Shown here piece after piece: positions 22,641 through 31,507 of a stretch of DNA of 64,000 nucleotides (position 1 is the stretch's first letter; each line of letters begins with the position of its first letter). The DNA comes from Pseudonocardia ammonioxydans. GTDB taxonomy: Bacteria; Actinomycetota; Actinomycetes; Mycobacteriales; Pseudonocardiaceae. The position numbers were made by a program, and so were the translations under genes. The notes under the pieces are model-generated. The model was not told the origin of the DNA. It did not search any database and saw nothing but the letters and a program-made list of their open reading frames with translations. Location: assembly GCF_900115005.1 (NCBI RefSeq), contig NZ_FOUY01000030.1:1-64000 (forward strand), in the 5' to 3' direction.

Positions 22641-23018
22641 GTGAGCGTGCCCTCCGCAGCAGAGCTGACCCGGGCGAGGACCGCGCGTCGTTACGTGGCG
22701 ATCCTGCTCGTGGTCGCGGGCGTCGTGGCCTGCGGGCTCAACCTCGCGAACGTCACCGGGGGCGCGCTCGGCGAGTTCCGCCTCCTCGTGACGATCGGCT
22801 TCCTGCTGCTCGGACCCGGCTGGGCGGCCGCGGGCTTCCTGCGCCGCGCCCCCGCCGCACACGTGTGGCTGCTGACCCTCGGCGTCGGGACCGCCGTGAC
22901 CCTGATCGGCGGGCAGATCATGGTCAGCCTCGGGCTCTGGTACCCGAGCGTGGCCCTGTTCGTCGTCACCCTGCTGAGCATCCCGTTCCTGCTGCGGCAC
23001 GCGGTGGTCGCACAGTGA
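22641..23018 (+). CDS. Small four-helix membrane protein
   Basis: A 125-residue membrane protein with about four hydrophobic helices (YVAILLVVAGVVACGLNLA, FRLLVTIGFLLLGPGWAAAGF, HVWLLTLGVGTAVTLIGG, SVALFVVTLLSIPFLL). No catalytic motif or named family recognised. GTG 22641 is chosen with GGTGA about 8 nt upstream; GTG 22629 is also possible. Its stop overlaps the flippase start as GTGA, so it belongs to the glycan operon and may be an accessory subunit for glycan export. Confidence 0.7.
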   Translation: MSVPSAAELTRARTARRYVAILLVVAGVVACGLNLANVTGGALGEFRLLVTIGFLLLGPGWAAAGFLRRAPAAHVWLLTLGVGTAVTLIGGQIMVSLGLWYPSVALFVVTLLSIPFLLRHAVVAQ

Positions 23019-24577
23019 GTCCGGTCGGGCCGGCGCATCCCCCGCGTGACGCGGGTGGCCCCGGTCCCGGCCCGGTCTCCGGCACACCCCACCCGGTCCC
23101 CGTGAACAACGCTGCCTCCGTGAACGACGCCGACGCACCGACCGAACGGCTCGAGGTCGCCCGCGCCCGGGCCCGTTCGCGCGTGAACGCCGAGCAGCGG
23201 ACCGAGTACCTGCCGGCGATCGGCCTGCGCGGGCCGGGGGAGAACCCGCCCCCACCACCCCGGGACGACCACGCGGGGGACGCGGCGGAGGAGCCCGAGC
23301 GGCACCCCGGCAACGGCGGGATCGGCGACGGCCTGGCCCTGTCGCTGTGCTCGGCGTTCGGCTCGGTCGCCGGCCTGCTCGGGGTGCTGATCGCGGCGCG
23401 GATCATGCCGCAGGCCGAGGTCGGCCGGGCCTCGGAGTTCCAGTCGGCGTTCATGCTGATCGGCGGGATCGCCCAGCTCAACCTCGGCGTCGGCCTCATG
23501 CGCTGGCTGCCCGGGGCGGGCCGGAAGTCGGTCCGGCTGGTGTTCGCCTCGCTGCTGCTGATCATGCCGCTGTCCGGGCTGATCGGCCTGGTCTACGGCG
23601 TCCTCGTGCCCAGCATCGCCGAGACCGCGGGCGGGGACCGGTCCTACGGGCTCGGCCTGCTGCTGCTCGTGCTGACCTGCGCCGGCTGGGGCGTGTTCGT
23701 GGTGCACGACTTCGTCATGGTCGCCATCGGGCGCCCGTGGACGGCGGTGTGGCGGAACGGGACGTTCGCGGTCGTCCGGATCGTGCTCCTGCTGGCGCTC
23801 GGCGGGTCGCTGGCCTCCGAGGCGCTGGTGCTGTCCTGGGCGATCCCGGTCGTGCTGTGGGTGGCCGCGGGTACCGCGATGCTCTGGTACATGACGCGGC
23901 GCTTCGCCGCCCGCGGCGGGGAGGGGACCCTTCCCAGCCGCGCCGAGGCCGCCGCGTTCCTGGCCCCGACGGCGCTGGCCCAGGCCGGTAACGCGCTGCT
24001 CTACAACCAGGTGCCGCTGTTCGCGAACCTGCGGATGGGCAACGAGGTCGGCGCGGTCTTCTTCATCTGCTGGCAGGCCGTGACCGTCGTCGACATGGCC
24101 GCGACGTTCTTCACGAACTCGCTGGCCGTGCAGACCGCCCGGGAGCCGCACCGGGCCGAGGAGCTGGCCCGGCTCGCGCGGCGCCGGATGCTCATCCTGT
24201 TCGTGCCCGTGCTCGGGCTCGGCGCCCTGCTCGGCTACCCGGTGCTGTCGCTGCTCGGCGAGGGGTACTCCGAGGGCGCCCCGGCGCTCGCGGTCCTGAT
24301 GGTCGGCCTGCTGTTCCGGCTGATCGTGGTGTTCGAGCTGGCCCGGCGCCAGGCAGACGGCGACGGGATGGGCTACGCCAAGATCCAGCTCGCGAACACC
24401 GGCCTCGTCGTGCTCCTCGCCGGGCTGATCCCGCTGCCGGACCCGGCGACCACGTCCGTCAGCATGGTCATGCTGCCGATGGTCCTCGCGTACGTCGGTG
24501 CGCAGCTGCTCTGCGCCCTGGCGCTCAAGTTCGTCCCGGCCTGGAAGCGCCGGACCCCCACGGAGGTGAAGTCGTGA
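23015..24577 (+). CDS. Oligosaccharide flippase (Wzx/MATE-like)
   Basis: A 520-residue protein. After a disordered Pro/Arg-rich cytoplasmic leader of about 100 residues there are about 12-14 hydrophobic helices beginning GDGLALSLCSAFGSVAGLLGVLIAARIMP, with the typical FQSAFMLIGGIAQLNLGVGLM pattern of polysaccharide flippases (MOP superfamily). It should move a lipid-linked oligosaccharide across the membrane. GTG 23015 overlaps the upstream stop and its own stop overlaps the next start (both GTGA), showing tight coupling. Confidence 0.88.
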   Translation: MSPVGPAHPPRDAGGPGPGPVSGTPHPVPVNNAASVNDADAPTERLEVARARARSRVNAEQRTEYLPAIGLRGPGENPPPPPRDDHAGDAAEEPERHPGNGGIGDGLALSLCSAFGSVAGLLGVLIAARIMPQAEVGRASEFQSAFMLIGGIAQLNLGVGLMRWLPGAGRKSVRLVFASLLLIMPLSGLIGLVYGVLVPSIAETAGGDRSYGLGLLLLVLTCAGWGVFVVHDFVMVAIGRPWTAVWRNGTFAVVRIVLLLALGGSLASEALVLSWAIPVVLWVAAGTAMLWYMTRRFAARGGEGTLPSRAEAAAFLAPTALAQAGNALLYNQVPLFANLRMGNEVGAVFFICWQAVTVVDMAATFFTNSLAVQTAREPHRAEELARLARRRMLILFVPVLGLGALLGYPVLSLLGEGYSEGAPALAVLMVGLLFRLIVVFELARRQADGDGMGYAKIQLANTGLVVLLAGLIPLPDPATTSVSMVMLPMVLAYVGAQLLCALALKFVPAWKRRTPTEVKS

Positions 24578-26625
24578 CGTCGGAGACCCGCCGGACGGGC
24601 GGACCCGACCCGGTGGAGGCCGGTGCCGGCGAACGGACGCAGTACATGCAGCCTCCCGGACCGGACTCGCCGACGTCCGCGGTCCGCGGACCCGTCCCGC
24701 GCCCGGCCGGGCCGGACGGGCCCCCGCCGCCACCCCCGGGACCACCCGCGCCGCTGTCCCCGCTGTGGGTCTGGGGCGCGCCGGTGCTCGCCGTGCTGGC
24801 GGTGCTGCTGCTGCCGCTGGCCGCCGCGACCTCGGACCTGTCCGACATGGGTGGCTGGGGCCTGGCGCCCGCGCTGAGCCCGCTCGCCTGGGTCGCGCTG
24901 GCGCTGGCCATCGCCTGCTGCGTGGTGGAGCTGTGGTCACCGCGCCCGCGCATCCCGATGCTGGGCGCCGCCACCACCGTCCTGATCCTCTGCTCGACGG
25001 GGATGCCGTCGGTGGTCCAGCCGCAGGCCCGGTTCACCACCGCCTGGCTGATCTCCGGCTTCGTCGACGCGGTCGCCGGCAACGGCGTGCCGCCCACCGG
25101 CGTGGACGCCCGGTTCTACTGGCCCGGCTTCTTCGCCCAGTGGGCCTGGTTCCGCGACGCCGCCGGGGCCGACCAGCTGGATACGATCCTGCGCTGGTAC
25201 CCGCCGGCGGTCGTCGCGGTGTGGGCGATCGGCGTCTACGCCCTGGCCCGCTCGATGCTGGGCGGCACCCGGGCCCCGTGGGTCGCGGCGTGGCTGTTCG
25301 TCGGGCTGAACTGGATCGAGCAGGACTACTTCTCGCCGCAGGCGACGGCGATCGTGCTGCTGCTGACCGTGCTGACCTTCGCGCTCGGCCCGCTGGCCAC
25401 CCGCCGGGTGGACAACGCCGGCGTCCCCGGCTGGCCACGGCCGCACCGCGGCGCACCACCGTTGCCGCGCTGGCGCCGCTGGCTGATCAGTGCCCTGACC
25501 CCGCCGAACCAGCCGACGCTGCCCGCCCGGCAGCTGCTGCTGATCTACTTCTGCGCGGCGCTGTGCCTGATCGCGCTCGCCCCGACCCACCAGCTGACCC
25601 CGTTCGCGATCATCGGCCAGCTCGTCGTGCTGGCGATCGTGGGCCGGTTCCGCGGTCGCGGCCTGGTGATCGTCGCGACGCTCACGGTCGTGGTGTTCAT
25701 CCTGATCGGCGCCCGGGACTTCTGGATGACCCAGATCAGCATGATCACCGGTGGGTCCGACGAGGGCGGCGCGATCGAGGCCGGGTTCTTCGACCGGCTC
25801 GAGGGCGACACCGGCCAGCTCGTGGTGAAGCTGCTGCGGGTGCTCATGCCCGGCCTGACCTGGCTGCTGGCCATCGCCGGTGCCTGGGTGTACTGGAAGC
25901 GGCGCCGCGACCTGGTGCCGATCGCGCTGGCCGGCATCCCGATGGGGATGGCCGTGGTCCAGAGCTACGGCGGCGAGCTGCTGCTGCGGGTGCTGCTGTT
26001 CGGCCTGCCCATCCTGACGATCCTGGCGGTCGACGCGTTGCGGGCGTTCGTCCGGGTCGACCGCAAGCGCGAACGCCTGATGGCGGGCGCGATGGTGGTG
26101 CTGTTCCTGCTGCTGATCGTGATCCGCGGCGGCAACGACGCCTATCTCGACGTCACCACCGAGGACGTGCAGATGACCCGGCAGGCCTACGACCAGGCCC
26201 CGCCGGGGGCGACCGTCCAGCCGCTGGCGACGGTCGGCCCGTACGCGCTCGAGGGCGTGGGCGACCACAACAACATGGCCTCCGGCGGCGACGGCTGCGG
26301 GATCCTCGCGAGCGACCCGTTCCGCTGCATCGACCTGGTCCAGCCGCAGACGCTGCTGTTCTACAAGTCGATGGAGAAGCAGGGGGTCGTGCTGAACGGC
26401 GAGCAGCCGGGCTGGACGGTGGCGATCCGCGAGCAGCTCATCGCTTCCGGTCAGTACCGGGCGACCTACGAGAACGGCTTCAACGCCGTGCTGGTGCGCA
26501 ACGAGCCGCTCCCGCAGCCCGGCGTCCCGGCTCCGGACGCCGCAGCCCCCGACGCCGTGGCTCCTGAGGGCGCAGCTCCCGCGGCTCCGGCACCGGACGC
26601 TCCGGCCCAGGGAGGGACCCCGTGA
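24574..26625 (+). CDS. Large polytopic membrane protein, possible glycan polymerase or GT-C transferase
   Basis: A 683-residue protein with a short disordered N-terminus, about 13 hydrophobic helices (for example LWVWGAPVLAVLAVLLLPLAA, LLIYFCAALCLIALAP, GLVIVATLTVVVFILIGA) and an outside domain of about 130 residues with two Cys (GDGCGILASDPFRC) that may form a disulfide, then a Pro/Ala tail. The layout resembles O-antigen polymerases or GT-C glycosyltransferases, but I see no decisive catalytic motif. Coupled at both ends by GTGA overlaps within the glycan operon. Confidence 0.7.
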   Translation: MTSETRRTGGPDPVEAGAGERTQYMQPPGPDSPTSAVRGPVPRPAGPDGPPPPPPGPPAPLSPLWVWGAPVLAVLAVLLLPLAAATSDLSDMGGWGLAPALSPLAWVALALAIACCVVELWSPRPRIPMLGAATTVLILCSTGMPSVVQPQARFTTAWLISGFVDAVAGNGVPPTGVDARFYWPGFFAQWAWFRDAAGADQLDTILRWYPPAVVAVWAIGVYALARSMLGGTRAPWVAAWLFVGLNWIEQDYFSPQATAIVLLLTVLTFALGPLATRRVDNAGVPGWPRPHRGAPPLPRWRRWLISALTPPNQPTLPARQLLLIYFCAALCLIALAPTHQLTPFAIIGQLVVLAIVGRFRGRGLVIVATLTVVVFILIGARDFWMTQISMITGGSDEGGAIEAGFFDRLEGDTGQLVVKLLRVLMPGLTWLLAIAGAWVYWKRRRDLVPIALAGIPMGMAVVQSYGGELLLRVLLFGLPILTILAVDALRAFVRVDRKRERLMAGAMVVLFLLLIVIRGGNDAYLDVTTEDVQMTRQAYDQAPPGATVQPLATVGPYALEGVGDHNNMASGGDGCGILASDPFRCIDLVQPQTLLFYKSMEKQGVVLNGEQPGWTVAIREQLIASGQYRATYENGFNAVLVRNEPLPQPGVPAPDAAAPDAVAPEGAAPAAPAPDAPAQGGTP

Positions 26626-26942
26626 CCGGATTCGCGCTGACCTGGATCGTGTTCCTGCTGGTCCTGGCCGTGTTCGCGGCCCGGGCCTGGGTGGTGGAGA
26701 CCAACCGCGGCCGGCTGTCGACGGCCGGATCGGCCCAGCGCGGCCTGACCGTCGCGGCCGTCGGCTCGGTCGTGCTGCTGGTCGTGATGCTGACCGCCAA
26801 CGGCGGGATCGAGCTGGTCGACCTGCTGATCAACGGCGAGGCCACGGTGACGGCGCCGTCCGACCAGGCGGCGACCGGCGGGCAGCAGCCCGGCGAGGCC
26901 CCGCCCGCCCCGGCACCGCCGCCCGCCGACCCGGCGAACTGA
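26622..26942 (+). CDS. Small two-helix membrane protein
   Basis: A 106-residue protein with two hydrophobic helices (FALTWIVFLLVLAVFAARAW and GLTVAAVGSVVLLVVMLTA) and a Pro/Ala-rich tail. No family recognised. It starts within the stop of the preceding gene (GTGA) and is the last gene of the glycan operon, followed by a hairpin terminator. An accessory role in the same complex is likely but inferred from position only. Confidence 0.7.
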   Translation: MTGFALTWIVFLLVLAVFAARAWVVETNRGRLSTAGSAQRGLTVAAVGSVVLLVVMLTANGGIELVDLLINGEATVTAPSDQAATGGQQPGEAPPAPAPPPADPAN

Positions 26943-27002
26943 CCGCCGCTCTCCGCCCAGGTCCCGCCGCACAGGTTCCGGGGAACCCGCACAGGGTCGC
27001 GG

Positions 27003-27037
27003 CCCGCCGCACAGGCCGCCCGGACCTGTGCGGCGGG
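27003..27037. terminator. Two-way terminator hairpin
   Basis: CCCGCCGCACAGG (27003-27015) pairs perfectly with CCTGTGCGGCGGG (27025-27037) across a 9-nt loop, between the convergent glycan operon and the aldehyde dehydrogenase gene. CCGCACAGG-like words recur at 26968-27055, allowing alternative hairpins. Confidence 0.7.
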
Positions 27038-27078
27038 GTCCGGACCTGTGCGACGCGGGGCGTGCCCGAGGGGCGCGC

Positions 27079-28551
27079 TCAGCCGGCGAAGCCGATGGCG
27101 ACGTACTTGGTCTCGAGGAACTCGTCGATCCCGACGTTGCCGCCCTCGCGGCCCAGGCCGGACTCCTTGACCCCGCCGAACGGGGCGGCCGGGTTCGACA
27201 CCAGACCGGTGTTGAGCCCGATCATGCCGCTCTCCAGGTTCTCCGCGATCCGCAGCGCCCGGTTGATCTCCCGGGTGTAGACGTAGTTGACCAGGCCGAA
27301 CTCGGTCGCGTTGGCCGCGTCGAGCGCCTCCTGCTCGGAGTCGACGACGGTGATCGGTGCGACCGGCCCGAAGATCTCCTCGTGGTTGAGCCGCGAGTTC
27401 GCCGGGACGTCGGTGAGCACGGTCGGCGGGTAGAAGTAGCCCGGCCCGTCCTGGGCCTGCCCGCCGATCGCGACGCTCGCGCCGTTGGCGACGGCGTCCG
27501 CGACCAGGTCGGTGACCTTGCCCAGGCCCTTGGCGTCGATCAGCGGGCCGACGTTCACGCCGTCCTCGGTGCCGCGCCCGACCTTGAGCGCACCCATCCG
27601 CTCGGCGAGCTTGCGGGTGAACTCCTCGACGACGCCGCGCTGCACGTAGAACCGGTTCGCCGCGGTGCAGGCCTCGCCCATGTTGCGCATCTTGGCGACC
27701 ATCGCGCCCTCCACCGCGGCGTCGACGTCGGCGTCGTCGAGCACGATGAACGAGGCGTTCCCGCCCAGTTCCAGCGAGCTGCGCAGCACCTTGTCCGAGG
27801 CCTGTTCCAGCAGCTTCTTGCCGACCGGGGTGGACCCGGTGAAGGAGATCTTGCGGGCCCGGCCGTCGCGGATGATCGGCTCCATGACGGCGCCCGCGTC
27901 GGTCGCGTTGATGACGTTGAGGCCGCCGTCGGGCAGCCCGGCGTCCGCGAGGACCTGCGCGAAGGCCAGCATCGTCAGCGGCGTCTGGGGTGCCGGCTTG
28001 ATCAGCGACGCGCACCCGGCCGCGATCGCCGGCGCGATCTTGCGGGTGCCCATCGCGAGGGGGAAGTTCCACGGCGTCACGAACACGCAGACCCCGACGG
28101 GCTGGCGGATCGTCAGGAACCGGGTCTGGCCGTTGGGCGCGACCTGGTAGCCGCCGTCGATCCGGACGGCCTCCTCGGCGAACCAGCGCAGGAACTCGCT
28201 CGCGTAGACGACCTCGCCGCGGGCCTCGGCGACCGGCTTGCCCATCTCCAGCGTCATCAGCAGGGCCAGGTCGTCGGCCCGCTCGTGCAGCAGCTGGTAG
28301 GCCCGGTAGAGGATCTCGCTGCGCTCCCGCGGCGGCAGCGCGGCGATCGTGGGCTGCGCGGTGTGCGCGGCGGCCAGCGCGTCCATCCCGTCGGCCGGGG
28401 ACGCGTCCGCGACCTCGGTCAGCACCTCGCCGGTGGCCGGATCCTCGACCTTGGCGGTGGCGCCGTTCGCGGCGGCACGCCACTGCCCACCGATGAACAG
28501 CCCGGTCGGGACGGCCTCCAGGACCCTGCGCTCGTCAGCATTGGTGCTCAT
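27079..28551 (-). CDS. gabD: NAD(P)-dependent succinate-semialdehyde dehydrogenase
   Basis: A 490-residue aldehyde dehydrogenase of the SSADH type. The cofactor-binding region is VFVTPWNFPLAMGTRKIAPAIAAG, the general-base Glu is in LELGGNA, the catalytic Cys in NMGEACTAANRF, and FGGVKESGLGREGG is the conserved C-terminal motif typical of GabD. It would oxidise succinate semialdehyde to succinate (GABA shunt); related aldehydes are possible. ATG 28551 lies 6 nt after a TACGTT -10 box, a leaderless arrangement. It is divergent from two acyl-CoA dehydrogenases. Confidence 0.88.
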   Translation of the reverse strand: MSTNADERRVLEAVPTGLFIGGQWRAAANGATAKVEDPATGEVLTEVADASPADGMDALAAAHTAQPTIAALPPRERSEILYRAYQLLHERADDLALLMTLEMGKPVAEARGEVVYASEFLRWFAEEAVRIDGGYQVAPNGQTRFLTIRQPVGVCVFVTPWNFPLAMGTRKIAPAIAAGCASLIKPAPQTPLTMLAFAQVLADAGLPDGGLNVINATDAGAVMEPIIRDGRARKISFTGSTPVGKKLLEQASDKVLRSSLELGGNASFIVLDDADVDAAVEGAMVAKMRNMGEACTAANRFYVQRGVVEEFTRKLAERMGALKVGRGTEDGVNVGPLIDAKGLGKVTDLVADAVANGASVAIGGQAQDGPGYFYPPTVLTDVPANSRLNHEEIFGPVAPITVVDSEQEALDAANATEFGLVNYVYTREINRALRIAENLESGMIGLNTGLVSNPAAPFGGVKESGLGREGGNVGIDEFLETKYVAIGFAG

Positions 28552-28557
28552 GGGCGC

Positions 28558-28610
28558 AACGTACCGTGGTGAGTCACCCCATAGACAGGAGCGGGCGATC
28601 GGGTGACCCG
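28558..28610. promoter_or_regulatory. Divergent promoter with two odd palindromes
   Basis: TACGTT on the minus strand (28563-28558) is the gabD -10 box. GGTGA-G-TCACC (28568-28578) lies just upstream of it, and CGGGT-G-ACCCG (28600-28610) sits directly before the acyl-CoA dehydrogenase ATG. Both are candidate repressor sites controlling the divergent genes. Confidence 0.5.
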
Positions 28611-28612
28611 CC

Positions 28613-29821
28613 ATGATGACGACCGTGGCAGGAGCATCAACGACGCTGACCGGACTGCCGGAGCTCGTCCCCGAACCCGTGGAGCTACCCGGACACCTGG
28701 CCGCACTGCGTGCCGAGGTCCGCGCCTTCCTGGACGCCGAACGCGCGTCCGGGGCGTGGACGCCGCGGGCCGACGTGTGGCTGTCCGGCTGGGACGAGGG
28801 TTTCTCCCGGCGGCTCGCGGAGCGCGGCTGGCTGGGCATGACCATCCCGGTCGAGTACGGCGGGCACGGCCGCGGCGCGCTGGAGCGCTACGTGGTGACC
28901 GAGGAGCTGCTCGCCGCCGGGGCACCGGTGGCCGCGCACTGGGTCGCCGACCGGCAGATCGGGCCGTCGCTGCTGCGCCACGGCACCGAGGAGCAGCGCC
29001 GCGCGTTCCTGCCCGGGATCGCCCGCGGCGAGGTCTACTTCGGCATCGGGATGTCCGAACCGGACTCCGGGTCGGACCTGGCGTCGGTGCGGACCCGGGC
29101 CGAGCGGGTGGACGGCGGCTGGGAGCTGTCCGGCACGAAGGTGTGGACGTCCGGGGCGCACCACGCACACGCGTTCTTCGCGCTCGTGCGCACCGCCCCC
29201 AAGGACGACGCCCACCGGCACGCCGGACTGTCCCAGTTCCTGGTCGAGCTGGACCGGCCCGGCGTCGAGATCCGCCCGATCCCGCTGCTCACCGGTGCCC
29301 ACCACTTCAACGAGGTCCGGTTCGACCGGGTCTTCATCCCCGACGAGCGGGTCTTCGGCGAGCTCGGCAACGGCTGGGCCCAGGTCACCGGCGAGCTCGC
29401 GTTCGAGCGGTCCGGTCCGGAGCGCTTCCTGTCGACCTACCCGCTGCTCGCGGCCCTGGTCGGGGAGCTCCGGGCGACGGGCTCCGGCGGGGTCGACGCC
29501 GGGACCCGCCGGCGGATCGGCTCGCTGGTCTCGCGGGTCTGGACGCTGCGGACCATGTCGCTGGCCGTCGCCGGGGCGCTGGAGTCCGGGCAGGCGCCGG
29601 AGCTGGCCGCCGCGCTGGTGAAGGACCTGGGCACCCGGTACGAGAACGAGATCGTCGACGCCGCCCGGCTGCTGGTCGAGATCCCGCCGGACCCCGGCGC
29701 CGAGGGCGGGTTCGCCCGGCTGCTGGCCGACGCGGTGCTGCACGCGCCCGGGTTCACGCTGCGGGGCGGTACGAACGAGGTTCTGCGCGGCATCGTCGCG
29801 CGGGGGATGGGGCTGCGCTGA
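28613..29821 (+). CDS. Acyl-CoA dehydrogenase
   Basis: A 402-residue flavoenzyme with the full ACAD layout: N-terminal helical domain (FSRRLAERGWLGMTIPVEYGG), middle domain (GIGMSEPDSGSDLASVRTRAE, LSGTKVWTSGAHHA) and C-terminal helices ending LRGGTNEVLRGIVARGMG. It should introduce a double bond into an acyl-CoA. The catalytic acid is not assignable by eye. ATG 28613 (a second ATG follows at once). Its stop overlaps the next ACAD gene start by one base (TGATG), so the two probably form a heteromeric enzyme. Confidence 0.9.
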   Translation: MMTTVAGASTTLTGLPELVPEPVELPGHLAALRAEVRAFLDAERASGAWTPRADVWLSGWDEGFSRRLAERGWLGMTIPVEYGGHGRGALERYVVTEELLAAGAPVAAHWVADRQIGPSLLRHGTEEQRRAFLPGIARGEVYFGIGMSEPDSGSDLASVRTRAERVDGGWELSGTKVWTSGAHHAHAFFALVRTAPKDDAHRHAGLSQFLVELDRPGVEIRPIPLLTGAHHFNEVRFDRVFIPDERVFGELGNGWAQVTGELAFERSGPERFLSTYPLLAALVGELRATGSGGVDAGTRRRIGSLVSRVWTLRTMSLAVAGALESGQAPELAAALVKDLGTRYENEIVDAARLLVEIPPDPGAEGGFARLLADAVLHAPGFTLRGGTNEVLRGIVARGMGLR

Positions 29822-30876
29822 TGGGGCGCAACACGGAGCTGGCCGAGCTGGCCGAGTCGATCTTCGGCGACACCTACGACCGGGACGCCACCGGCCTGGA
29901 CCGGGCGGCGTGGAAGGCGTGCGAGGAGTCCGGCCTGACCGCGCTGACCGCGCCGGACACCGGCGGGACGCTGGACGACGCCGGTGTGCTGCTGGAGGCG
30001 GCGGGCGCCTGGGCCGCGCGGGTGCCGCTGGCCGAGACCGACCTGCTGGCGGGCTGGCTGGCCCGGGCCGCCGGGGTCGAGGTACCGGCCGGCCCGCTGG
30101 CCGCGGTCGCGCTCGGCCCCGGGGTCGCAGCGGGCTCGCCCGGCGGGACGCTGACCACTGCGGGCACTGCGGTCTCGGGGACGCTCACCCGGGTCCCGTG
30201 GGGCCGCTCGCTCGCCGCGGTGGTCGTCGTGGAGGAGGGCGGCCCTGACGGGGAGCGGGTGCTCGTGCTCGACGCCGCGACCGCGACGGTCACCGAGGCC
30301 GCCAACGTGGCCGAGGAACCGCGCGACGACCTGACGTTCGCCGGGGCGACGCCGCTCGCCACCGGTACCGCACCGGCCGGGGCGGCCGCCGAGCTGGGGT
30401 TGCGTGCCGCGCTGGCCCGCTCGCTGCTGCTCGCCGGGGCCGCCCGCGGCGCGCTGGCCCGCTCGATCGGCTACGCGGGCGAGCGGGTGCAGTTCGGCCG
30501 GCCGATCGGGAAGTTCCAGGCCGTGCAGCAGATGCTCGCCGAGGCGGGCTCGGAGGTCGCCGCCGCGGCGGCCGCGTCCGCTGCCGCCGCGCGCACCGCG
30601 CAGGGTGCCGGGTTCGCCGCGGCGGAGACGGCGTTCGCGGTCGCGGCGGCCAAGGCCCGCTGCGGGGAGGCCGCCACCGCGGTCGCCCGGATCGCACACC
30701 AGGTGCACGGCGCGATCGGGTTCACCCGCGAGCACGACCTGCGGCTGGTGACCACCCGGCTGTGGGCCTGGCGCGACGAGGACGGCAACGACGCCCACTG
30801 GAACGACCGGGTCGGGGCCGCGGCCCTCGACGCCGGCCCGGACGGGCTCTGGCCGCTGGTGACCGGCCGGCCCTGA
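29821..30876 (+). CDS. Acyl-CoA dehydrogenase, second (shorter) subunit
   Basis: A 351-residue ACAD-like protein. The N-terminal half is reduced and Ala/Gly-rich, whereas the C-terminal half keeps typical motifs (RSIGYAGERVQFGRPIGKFQAVQQMLAE, HQVHGAIGFTREHDLRLVTTRLWAW). Paired ACADs in which one chain is degenerate form alpha2beta2 enzymes in actinobacterial steroid and branched acyl-CoA catabolism; that assignment is inference from pairing. ATG 29821 overlaps the upstream stop. A long palindromic terminator follows. Confidence 0.88.
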   Translation: MGRNTELAELAESIFGDTYDRDATGLDRAAWKACEESGLTALTAPDTGGTLDDAGVLLEAAGAWAARVPLAETDLLAGWLARAAGVEVPAGPLAAVALGPGVAAGSPGGTLTTAGTAVSGTLTRVPWGRSLAAVVVVEEGGPDGERVLVLDAATATVTEAANVAEEPRDDLTFAGATPLATGTAPAGAAAELGLRAALARSLLLAGAARGALARSIGYAGERVQFGRPIGKFQAVQQMLAEAGSEVAAAAAASAAAARTAQGAGFAAAETAFAVAAAKARCGEAATAVARIAHQVHGAIGFTREHDLRLVTTRLWAWRDEDGNDAHWNDRVGAAALDAGPDGLWPLVTGRP

Positions 30877-30902
30877 GCCGCCGGTCACCTGTGATCGGGG
30901 CT

Positions 30903-30944
30903 TCGTGGCGGTCCGGTGCCGGATCCGGCACCGGACCGCCACGA
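30903..30944. terminator. 42-bp perfect palindrome, two-way terminator
   Basis: Two 21-bp arms (left arm begins TCGTGGCGGTCC, centre GGATCC) between the convergent acyl-CoA dehydrogenase and oxidoreductase genes. No U-tract. It is the longest perfect palindrome I noticed in the window. Confidence 0.75.
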
Positions 30945-30987
30945 GCCGCTGATCAACGCCCGGGGCGCGGGGCCTGCGGTCCGGGGC

Positions 30988-31467
30988 TCAGCCCTGGGCG
31001 ATCTTGCGGAAGTCCCAGCTGGTGATCTTCTCCGGGCGCAGCCGCAGCCAGGCGTGCCGCCCGTCGATCAGCACGTGCCCGCCGCTGTAGCGGTCGGCGA
31101 ACGCCTGCTCGACGCGCTCCAGCTCGGGGTGCGGTTCCCCGGTGCGCGGCACCTCGCCGACGATCTCGACCGAGCCGCGCAGCTCCACGCCGCGCAGCTC
31201 GCCGTAGTCGTGACCGGCGTCCACGACGACCGCGATCCGGGGGTCGCGTTCCAGGTCGGCCCAGCGCTGCGAGCGCGACAACGAGGTCAGCCAGAGCGCC
31301 CCGGTGTCCCCCGAGGGTTCCCAGAGGTACCAGAGCGGGGTCGCGTGCGGGCCGTTCGTGCCGTTGGTGGCGACCCGGCAGGTGCGCTCCGCGTCCAGGA
31401 ACGCGGCGACCTCCTCCGGGGTCATCGCGATCTTCCGGGCGCGGCGTTGCGGCTTCGGTGCGGTCAC
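30988..31467 (-). CDS. Pyridoxamine-5'-phosphate-oxidase-fold protein (FMN/F420 type)
   Basis: A 159-residue split-barrel flavin- or F420-binding protein. Characteristic stretches are MTPEEVAAFLDAERTCRVAT, PHATPLWYLWEP, SLSRSQRWADLERDPRIAVVVD and VELRGSVEIVG. These enzymes reduce or bind small substrates; many mycobacterial-type members use F420. GTG 31467 is preferred because TACGGT lies 6 nt upstream (leaderless); ATG 31491 is also in frame. It is divergent from the polyamine operon. Confidence 0.85.
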   Translation of the reverse strand: MTAPKPQRRARKIAMTPEEVAAFLDAERTCRVATNGTNGPHATPLWYLWEPSGDTGALWLTSLSRSQRWADLERDPRIAVVVDAGHDYGELRGVELRGSVEIVGEVPRTGEPHPELERVEQAFADRYSGGHVLIDGRHAWLRLRPEKITSWDFRKIAQG

Positions 31468-31473
31468 CGCCCC

Positions 31474-31479
31474 ACCGTA
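31474..31479 (-). promoter_or_regulatory. -10 box (leaderless) of the oxidoreductase
   Basis: TACGGT on the minus strand, 6 nt before GTG 31467. Confidence 0.45.
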
Positions 31480-31507
31480 GATCAGGATCATGGGGGAGCA
31501 TCGGTGT

